A stretch of 14,187 bases of DNA from NCBI GenBank assembly GCA_001953115.1, contig LSSL01000476.1, positions 1-14,187 on the forward strand. The letters run 5' to 3'. Both the position numbers and the translations under genes were made by a program. The notes under the pieces are model-generated. The model saw only the letters and a program-made list of their open reading frames with translations, searched no databases and was not told the DNA's origin. Positions 7,664 to 14,187 of this stretch are shown here, piece by piece. Position 1 is the first letter of the stretch. Each line of letters starts with the position of its first letter. This DNA comes from Smittium mucronatum (lineage: Eukaryota; Kickxellomycota; Harpellomycetes; Harpellales; Legeriomycetaceae).

Positions 7664-8361
7664 ATGGTGAATGAAAAGCAAATGTACGATCCTATTCAAC
7701 TGGCCGCTCCCAAAAAGCGCTTATACAAAGAAACGATCAAAGATCCCAATGAGTTTAGTGCTGCTCGAAAGATAAAAAAAGTAGAAAACTCAAAAACAGA
7801 TTTATGGATTAGATTAATAAGGAACATTGTTAAGGCATTGATTTTCGGTTCCTTGTCAATCTATGTAACTTGGAGTTACGAATTGGATAGGGCTTGGATG
7901 CTAGAAGAAGGAGCTCCTATGCTGTATTTGTAAGTTCGAAATTCATTTTTCCCTTTACTGAATTTGTATTATTTTATATCTACAGAGTTATTTATTTTAA
8001 ACTTTTTCAATTTTTTTTTTGACATTTTTTTTCTGCCAGCCCTTCGTTATATTTGAGCTTCATTTCTTTCCTTCCATTGATATCAATACTTTTATACATG
8101 GTCGTATACACAAGATTATACAAAGCGCAAGATTTGAATCTTGAAAACTGGCAAGCTAATCACGATCGCAAAGTTAAAATAATGGCTATTAGTATATTGA
8201 TTGGCCAATTTTTTGCCTTCCTTGGGCTTTATCCCGGGTACGGACCCTCCTCGATTTTAATATTGGCCTCATACTCGCTTGCTTTTATCACTTTCTCTGA
8301 TTTTATCTATTGCGTCGTCGAAATATTGCTATTCAATTTTTTAAACAAAAAACTGAATTAG
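7664..8361 (+). CDS. Small four-helix ER-type membrane protein, two exons
   Basis: Exons 7664-7929 and 8040-8361, joined across a 110-base intron (GTAAGT donor, CCAG acceptor; an earlier TCTACAG acceptor would put a stop in frame), give 195 residues. The N-terminus (1-50) is hydrophilic and Lys-rich. Four hydrophobic segments follow at about 53-71, 89-113, 134-153 and 159-187. The loop between helices 2 and 3 is polar (KAQDLNLENWQANHDRK). The protein ends in KKLN, which fits the KKxx dilysine ER-retrieval motif. By length, helix layout and the pattern around helices 3-4 (LYPGYGPSSILI) it could belong to the TMEM128-like family; I considered TMEM208/SND2 and find that less fitting. Function unknown. 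The start has A at -3 and G at +4. The gene converges on the peptidase gene, 253 bases away. Confidence 0.82.
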
Positions 8362-8512
8362 AACATTTAAACCCCCGATTTTCTTCATCATCCAGTCATA
8401 TCGATTACAGCTTATAACACTTATAACATTTATTACTAATTTTTACAAGAAATTCAAGTGCCAAAAAGTCAACTCAATTTTTAAAAAAAAAGGCCCATCA
8501 AGCTATATAAGA

Positions 8513-8518
8513 TTTATT
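8513..8518 (-). terminator. Candidate poly(A) signal of the peptidase gene
   Basis: TTTATT on the plus strand (AATAAA hybrid AATAAA-type on the minus strand, reading AATAAA) lies about 100 bases past the peptidase stop. Another TTTATT overlaps the stop codon itself (8614-8619) and is too early to serve. Confidence 0.35.
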
Positions 8519-8544
8519 GTATTATTTGGGTATTAATGATATTA

Positions 8545-8550
8545 AATAAA
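8545..8550 (+). terminator. Candidate poly(A) signal of the four-helix membrane protein gene
   Basis: A consensus AATAAA lies 184 bases after the stop codon at 8359-8361. It lies beyond the minus-strand signal at 8513-8518, so the two converging transcripts would overlap. Confidence 0.4.
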
Positions 8551-8614
8551 AGTTAAAAAAAGTAAAGATATTAAATTCAAGATAACAATAGAGGTCGACG
8601 ACTTATACCAACCT

Positions 8615-11516
8615 TTATTTACTAAAATGGTCAAATAAATAAGATGATAAAGTATCATCAAGATATTCCCTTGCACCTTGCAAAGATATAGAATGGTCAG
8701 AATCGGGATAAACCATAACTGTCATTTTGTGATTTTTTACCGATATCATATTTTGCACAAATACATACGAATTTTGTATATGTACATTGTCATCGCCAGT
8801 TCCATGCATAAGCAGCAAATTAGTAGATGCAATACTGGTGTAATTATGAACTGCAGATTCAGAATATCCTTGTGGGTTTAGCTGAGGGGTATTCATGTAT
8901 CTTTCGGTATAAATGCTGTCATAAAACTTCCAGTTCGTCACTGGTGCTACTGACATCCCGACCTTGAAAAGTTCTGGATCGGCTTCTAGAGTTTTCAAAG
9001 TAAGGAATCCTCCGTAGGACCAGCCCCAGATTCCCACTCTGTTTGGATCTAAATATTTGTGATTGGATAAAAGATATTTAGCTCCTCTCACCACGTCTCT
9101 AGCCTCCACAATTCCCAAATTCCCATTTACAATTCTAGAAAATTTTCTGCCTTTGTGAGCAGTTCCCCTTGGATCCAATTGTACAATAACAAGAGGAACA
9201 GCATTGGAATGTTCACTACGGCTAGCACTAGCTGAAACAGCAATCGCATTCCAGGTATTCATAGAAAAAGATTCGTCCACCATTTTAGAATTTGGGCCTC
9301 CGTAGACATTGAACAGGACTGAGTAATATGCATCCCGTTTTGAATTAAAACCTGGAGGGAATGTTAGTTTCACATCAAGATCAGCATATCCTTCCTCACT
9401 AGGGATTGAAATAATTTGAGTGGTTGGAAGGTCTAATTTATCTAATTCCCTTCTGAGCTTATCGTTATCGCTTATTACGCGTACAGGCTTTTCGACTAAA
9501 GATCCTGAATCAAGCTTATATACCCCCTTCCATGGAACTTGAGGACCTAAATATGAAACTACAGCATACTTTCCTTTTTTGGAGACTGAAAGGTTGTAAG
9601 AACCGATACCAGTAACACCGTCAGGTGTAATGATATCTGATGTTAAGTTTTTGGGAGAAGAACCTTTAGACAAACTTAATGAAAACACATCTTTAGAATA
9701 TGATGCGCGTGTAGTCGCCTGATAATAGATAGTTTTACTATTTTGATCAAAATATAAAGATCCGTCGATAACATCCCATTGACCTTGAGTAACCATGATT
9801 GGTTTGTCACTTTCTGGAGGAGAAAATAGAGCAATGTGAGAAAATCCATTGTGTTCTACAATATCTAAATACCCCTCCAAACCGGAATCTGATGAATCCT
9901 TTGGAATAAATAGTAGAGATCGAGTAACGTCTATCCAAGATTTGTCGGAATCTTTTGAATTAATTTCTCGGGAAATTTTAGATGAGTAAGAACCTTCGGA
10001 AGCCTTGGATATTAAATGTACTTTGAAATGGTTTTGTTGGCGATTAGATACTTTAATTATAGCATTTGAGTCATCTTTAGTGATCCAAGATACCTGAGTA
10101 ATTATTGAATCCGTTTCAGTGATATCCAAAAACTGGGGGGCAACATCCGGTTTATTCAGGTCATGGATAAATAGTTTGACAGTAGGGTTTGGAAATCCTG
10201 CTTTTGGGTATCGAATCGATTGTTCTTCAGGATAGCTATTATCGGACTCAAAAGAATTGTACAGATTATATTTGAACTCGGGCACATGAGTGTCATTTGT
10301 TTGCATGAAAATAATCTTTGAACCATCTGGGGACCACCAATGAGCTTTTGAACTTGAGAAAACTTCCTCTTCATAAACCCAGTCAGAAATGCCATTAAAT
10401 ATACCATTATTTCCATCATTAGTGATTCTTTTCTCGTTAACCAAGTCAGAAATGTACAAGTCATTAGCGATTACAAAAGAAATTCTATGTCCAGTGGGAG
10501 AAAATTGAGCATCCATAACCTTATCGTTGGATGTTTTTGACAGTGGGGACAGGGATTTGTTGTTAACACTGTACACAAAATAGGTAGAAACAAAAGAATG
10601 TCTAAAAACTTTTGTTCTCTTGATTTCTAAAAGGATATATTCCCAATCTTGAGAAATCTGGTATGAAACAAAAGAAGTCATGGGATTAAGTTCAGCAGCT
10701 TTAAGGGCATTTCTCATATCATCAGCAGTAACTAAGGCGTGTATAAAACCACCCTCTAAACTGGTAATGGAAAATTCGAAAGATCCAGTAACAAAAAGAC
10801 CATCAATTGAAGAATCAGTTGGGTGGTAAATAAAGTCAAAAGATCCAAATCGCGGTTGATACAATCCAGAGCCGTAATCAGAAAATTTTAAATGGTTCGA
10901 AATTGTTTTATTAGAGTCACTTATATGATCGCTTTTAGGGGTATCGGTAATTTTGTCAGCAGGCTTAGATATTAAGTTATCAGTTGGTGTGGACTCGGGC
11001 GAGGTAGTTGAAACATAAATTTCTGAAGTATAATCAGAGTGAACTGGATTGAAAGAAGGACTTTTAATATTTTTTTCATCCTTCTCTGATGAGGAACTCT
11101 AATGTTAAAAGGGTAATATAAATGAGACATAATCGCAAATAAATAAATAAAACTTGAAGAAAACTCACACTAAACGAATTAAATAACAGATACAATACAA
11201 ACAGGAAAAGTGCTATAATTGAAATTTTTTTGATGTTTATGTTCTTTCTTTTCATGTTTTGATAGAAATTTTGATATCTTCCAGGACTAGAATCAGAAAA
11301 CTCGGAATAAAATCTTCGCTGATTTTCGGTTTCAAAATTACCATCACCAAAGAATACAGCCTGATTCTCAACATCTTCCTGATTAATGGGATCCATTTCG
11401 TAATCGACGTATTCTGATTCTGAGTCTATGCTCAAAGAATGCATGAAGTCATTTCCAGATTCGTTGTTGTCATGATCAGAAGCAAGAAAGCCATTCGAAT
11501 CATACTTGGAACTCAT
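8615..11516 (-). CDS. Type II membrane dipeptidyl aminopeptidase (Ste13/Dap2, DPP4 family), two exons
   Basis: Serine exopeptidase (family S9B) expected to remove X-Pro or X-Ala dipeptides from peptide N-termini in the late Golgi or vacuole. Exon 1 is 11516-11169 and exon 2 is 11098-8615, joined over a 70-base GTGAGT...TTAG intron in phase 0, giving 943 residues, close to yeast Ste13. An acidic cytosolic tail (1-96) precedes one membrane anchor (about 97-115), then a Ser/Thr-rich stalk (117-190). The beta-propeller holds the DWVYEEEVFS motif with the substrate-binding glutamates (359-361). The alpha/beta hydrolase domain ends the protein: nucleophile Ser810 in GWSYGG, acid Asp885/886 in HGTGDDNVH, and His918 in PDSDHSI. 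All catalytic parts are intact. The ATG has A at -3. Whether it acts like Ste13 (pheromone maturation) or vacuolar Dap2 cannot be told; no exact FxFxD Golgi signal is seen. Confidence 0.95.
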
Positions 11517-12393
11517 TTCTGATAGAAAAGTATTAATGAAAAAGATTGGGGTGATAGAAATTGTAAAAGATAATTAATGCGGAATTAAAAGAGAGCGGAA
11601 ACAACCCGCTGAGTTGTGTTATAATGATGTTTAGTAGATGTTTTATAAAGGACAGAAACAAGTCGTAGATACTTGGCTTTATACTGTTGTAATTTTAGGA
11701 ATACTCCTCAAACCGACTTTAAAAACATTGCGACTGAAAAATAAATGTCTACTTTGACTAAATTGGGGCATTCGATAAGAATTACAAATTATCCGATATA
11801 TTATGTGAATTTGATAAGGAAGTTATATTTTCCGCCAATTGATATCTAAAATACTGGCTACACAATTAGTTTTACATTAGTGAGCTAGATTTGAGGCCTA
11901 TTGAATTTATGCTCTAGAAGAACATACTATTTGTATTGGCCATTATATCAAAAAAAAGCCATTACGGGATTTCTATGATCGAAAATATACGCATATTATA
12001 GGTTGATAGAAATGATCACAAATAATATTTATATTTTTTTATCAAATAGTATCCAACAAAAATGCAAATCCTATAATAGCCAAGGGTATTCTATTTAAGT
12101 CATACTAACATTTGACCGTTAATTTACCGTACTAAAATAAATTATAACGATCGGTAGACTATTCTTTGCCATCATTTATGGCTTAATATTTATGCCACTT
12201 TGCTTTCACCTGAAAATCAATTTGTATTTCGTTGGATATTCCTTTTTATTTCCAAATATATCCAAGTCTCAGCTAATGGAAAGCATAGCTCGCACTGGTG
12301 ACCAAAGAGCTAAAAGATGCGAGTATAATATAAATAAAGCCTCAAAATAGATAAGTGTAAACAATATCATTCTCTAGATTTGTTAAATATCGG

Positions 12394-12553
12394 CGCCTAA
12401 AATCCAATGATACTAAATTTTATATTAATAACTAGGCTTACTTTCCCGCCTAAAATCTGAAATACCATTTAAACTTTGTTTTGGTGTCTCTTCTATTTAA
12501 AAAATAATATCTAATTAAAAACTTTATTTTGGTGGGGTTCTTTTTTATTTAAA
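12394..12553. repeat. Degenerate short tandem duplications, about 47-53 base period
   Basis: cgcctaaaatc occurs at 12394-12404 and again at 12447-12457, a 53-base step. Immediately after, aaactttgttttggtg (from 12471) recurs as aaactttattttggtg (from 12518), a 47-base step, both copies running into a T-rich segment and tttaaa. The two duplications adjoin and may be remnants of one array of units near 50 bases. Confidence 0.45.
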
Positions 12554-13298
12554 TGATTTAGATGGAGAGGAAAATATCTATAACTTTATGATTTATTGGT
12601 TGAGTCTTTCATTTTAGGAGCGATGGATTTATTTCTAGAAAACTTCTTTGAATCTTTGAAATGGGAGCCATGATAAAATATTTTCAGTTTATTTGTTGAG
12701 TTTTCCCATTGAATTTAACGTTTTTAAAGGCAAAAAACCCCTCTTAGTCAATTGAAATTTTTATATTAAATCATAAAACTAATCTCATGCTTATAATCTT
12801 GAGCAACATAACCTGTATTGTTTTTTAACAGTCGGTAATCATATTATTCATACATTTCTCATCGACATTCATACTGTTTTAGCTTAGTAATTTTTTTATC
12901 ACAAAAAAATAGACCTTATCATTTAAATCAGAAAAAAATATCCACTAATGAAACAGTATCCAAATTTAAAGAGAGTTCTGCTTTTTAAATGCGATAAAAA
13001 AATTGGTTTTACCTGGATGTGCTGTTTGAACAATTCAAGATGAGTATTTATATAGTCTTGTAAAACCTAATTTATATACTAAAACATTGGTTTTATAAAA
13101 AAAACTGTATGAAATCAATCCTTATTAACTGGGATTGAGAATATTTTAGTAATAAAAATAATTCCTCTCTGGATTGGGGTATTGAAATTAGTCCTAAATT
13201 TATTTTATCATCTGAAAATAATTCTCTGGTATAAGTAAGATATCTATGTCTAGATTTTTAAAAGTATAGATAGTAATAACCTGGTCGAGATAAAATAA

Positions 13299-13312
13299 TA
13301 TATATATATATA
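13299..13312. repeat. (TA)n microsatellite
   Basis: A run of alternating T and A of about seven units. A similar tract lies at 13829-13840. Confidence 0.6.
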
Positions 13313-13400
13313 ATAAAAATTGATTGAAATGAGGCTTTCTTCTTATAAAACTCTATTTTCATGAGCAATTGCGCGAAATGGTACCTAGATGCTTGGTAAA

Positions 13401-13700
13401 TCAGACATTTTTATAGGTATGATTTTTTAATGCAATGCATGGATACTGTCGCGCCGATGAGGCTCGCGCTGGAGTATTATTAGACTCCAACTGCTTAAAA
13501 GTCTCCATTGCGGATACTATCCCTTCGAGAGTAGGGTATGTTCCGCCGGAACTCTGGTAACTTCGTCTACCAGTAGTTATACGCTTAGCTATACTAGCTA
13601 ATTCGGGGTATTCAGACAAGGTCGCTTCTCCTAACCTGATAGCTTCTACAATGTCAATGAACCTCCTTTGATATTCTTCTTCCTTGAAGTTATCACTCAT
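13401..13700 (-). CDS. Small GC-richer ORF, hypothetical, possibly a truncated mobile-element protein
   Basis: A 99-codon frame beginning MSDNFKEEEYQRRF, with A at -3 of the ATG. I do not recognise the family. The first 60 residues are charged and helix-prone (RRFIDIVEAIRLGEATL, then SIAKRITTGRRSY), followed by SSGGTYPTLEGIVSAMETFKQLESNN. Base composition is about 45% GC from 13436 to 13700, well above the flanks, and drops abruptly at about 13436. The last 15 or so residues (YPCIALKNHTYKNV) are read from AT-rich DNA and look like run-off beyond a breakpoint. No splice donor is visible that would rescue a longer product. The composition and abrupt edge suggest a truncated transferred or mobile-element gene, such as a gag-like N-terminus, but that is inference. 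Confidence 0.45.
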   Translation of the reverse strand: MSDNFKEEEYQRRFIDIVEAIRLGEATLSEYPELASIAKRITTGRRSYQSSGGTYPTLEGIVSAMETFKQLESNNTPARASSARQYPCIALKNHTYKNV

Positions 13701-14187
13701 CGTCGGTAATTTACTTTATAATTTTTCTTACTAAAAATTAGGCCTTCGAATGTATGCCTACAAAAGGGCGGCGTAGTATGATATACTAGCCGGAATTAAT
13801 TAATTAAAACTCTAAGTAATTTAACTTAATATATATATATAATATAACTTAGATAAGACGTCTCCTATCCGGGTTTAGTTATTCTGTTGAGTTTTCTGAT
13901 GGTTTTATTATAAATTTCAGCCTAAAATATTGAGAGTAAAATAGGCTAGTAAAAGGGTAAAATAATATATCATATTTAGACAGAAGAATAATCTTCTACT
14001 AAGTTCGCGGGTTTAACGACCTTAGTGGGGATTCGAACCCCATATTTCAACACTATCGTAGTAGAGTAATAATAACCATATTTAAGGTGAATTGGCGGTA
14101 ATACATCACTGTATCCCTTTTACTTAGCTTTTGTTAATCGTAGAACCTGGTAGTAATTACCCACTTGCTTAAGGCGGTATCACGACA
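13701..14187. other. Upstream flank of the small ORF with AT tract and hairpins
   Basis: No further ORF is supported. An (AT)n tract lies at 13829-13840, about 130-140 bases upstream of the minus-strand ATG at 13700, and could serve as a TATA-type element. A hairpin cluster lies at 13982-14042. Bases 14043-14187 are of mixed composition and hold the short direct repeat ggcggta (14094-14100, 14173-14179). This flank may belong to the same element as the small ORF. Confidence 0.35.
13982..14042. other. Three consecutive perfect hairpins, one resembling a tRNA T-arm
   Basis: Hairpin 1 pairs agaaga (13982-13987) with tcttct (13992-13997) around a 4-base loop. Hairpin 2 pairs actaag (13998-14003) with cttagt (14021-14026), extended inward by tcg/cga (14005-14007, 14017-14019) across a single mismatch. 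Hairpin 3 pairs gggg (14027-14030) with cccc (14038-14041) around a 7-base loop; on the minus strand this reads GGGGTTCGAATCCCC, an exact tRNA T-arm with B-box. The hairpins abut with no gap. No matching acceptor stem or good A box was found, so I do not call a tRNA gene. Confidence 0.55.

Larger units (their letters stand above)
11517..13400. other. AT-rich spacer, no gene seen
   Basis: About 1.9 kb without a credible exon on either strand. The right-hand side of the peptidase promoter must lie just after 11516. Visible structure is limited to small hairpins (for example agcgg/ccgct at 11594-11610, and TAGCTC at 12286-12291 with GAGCTA at 12307-12312), degenerate tandem duplications at 12394-12553 and a (TA)n tract at 13299-13312. 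No tRNA-type A/B box pair or recognisable RNA gene was found. Confidence 0.5.

Noticed and set aside
8678..8881. Plus-strand 67-codon frame, and the minus-strand frame 10156-10464
   Set aside because: Both lie inside the peptidase gene in the wrong frame; that gene carries an intact catalytic triad in its own frame.
13995..14110. A tRNA gene on the minus strand using the T-arm at 14027-14041
   Set aside because: The bases after the T-arm form their own hairpin (13998-14026). The best 5' acceptor partner (CCTTAAA, about 14084-14090) pairs at only five of seven positions, and no proper D-arm or anticodon stem lies between.
14091..14187. Direct repeat ggcggta and mitochondrial small-subunit rRNA resemblance (ttggcggtaa)
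   Set aside because: The repeat is only seven bases, and no flanking conserved rRNA segments were found on either strand.

Overview
The window looks like nuclear DNA of an AT-rich fungus. The protein genes sit in a background of roughly 30% GC. Two of the four main genes are interrupted by short GT-AG introns (62-119 bases, donors often GTAAGT or GTGAGT, acceptors usually TAG) and a third by a single 110-base intron. The best matches by motif are fungal or general eukaryotic: a Pfs2/WDR33 polyadenylation factor and a Ste13/Dap2-type dipeptidyl aminopeptidase. An early-diverging fungal lineage is my guess; the sequence alone does not settle it.

Layout from left to right. Bases 1-190 are a GC-richer, coding-like fragment with no full gene. 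Bases about 250-526 are copy A of a dispersed repeat ending in AATAAA and an A-rich tail. An intronless, divergent Hsp70 follows (842-2650, +). A 1.3 kb spacer holds an imperfect inverted repeat and a 14-base perfect palindrome. The Pfs2/WDR33 gene then runs over eight exons (3975-6666, +), reconstructed here exon by exon. Copy B of the dispersed repeat lies in the next spacer (about 6990-7286), followed by an 11-base inverted-repeat pair. Next is a two-exon, four-helix membrane protein with a C-terminal KKLN (7664-8361, +). It converges tail-to-tail with a two-exon dipeptidyl aminopeptidase (11516-8615, -). A 1.9 kb AT-rich spacer with degenerate tandem duplications leads to a small GC-richer ORF (13700-13401, -), and behind it a row of perfect hairpins, one of them an exact tRNA T-arm look-alike.

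The genes do not form a pathway: a chaperone, an mRNA 3'-end factor, a probable ER membrane protein and a secretory-pathway peptidase are ordinary unrelated neighbours in a fungal chromosome. The most unusual signal is the A/B repeat pair. It is about 75% identical over its core, ends like a polyadenylated transcript in both copies, and contains a hairpin in which three base pairs differ between copies by compensatory double changes. That suggests a retroposed RNA or a non-LTR element 3' end whose fold has been kept.
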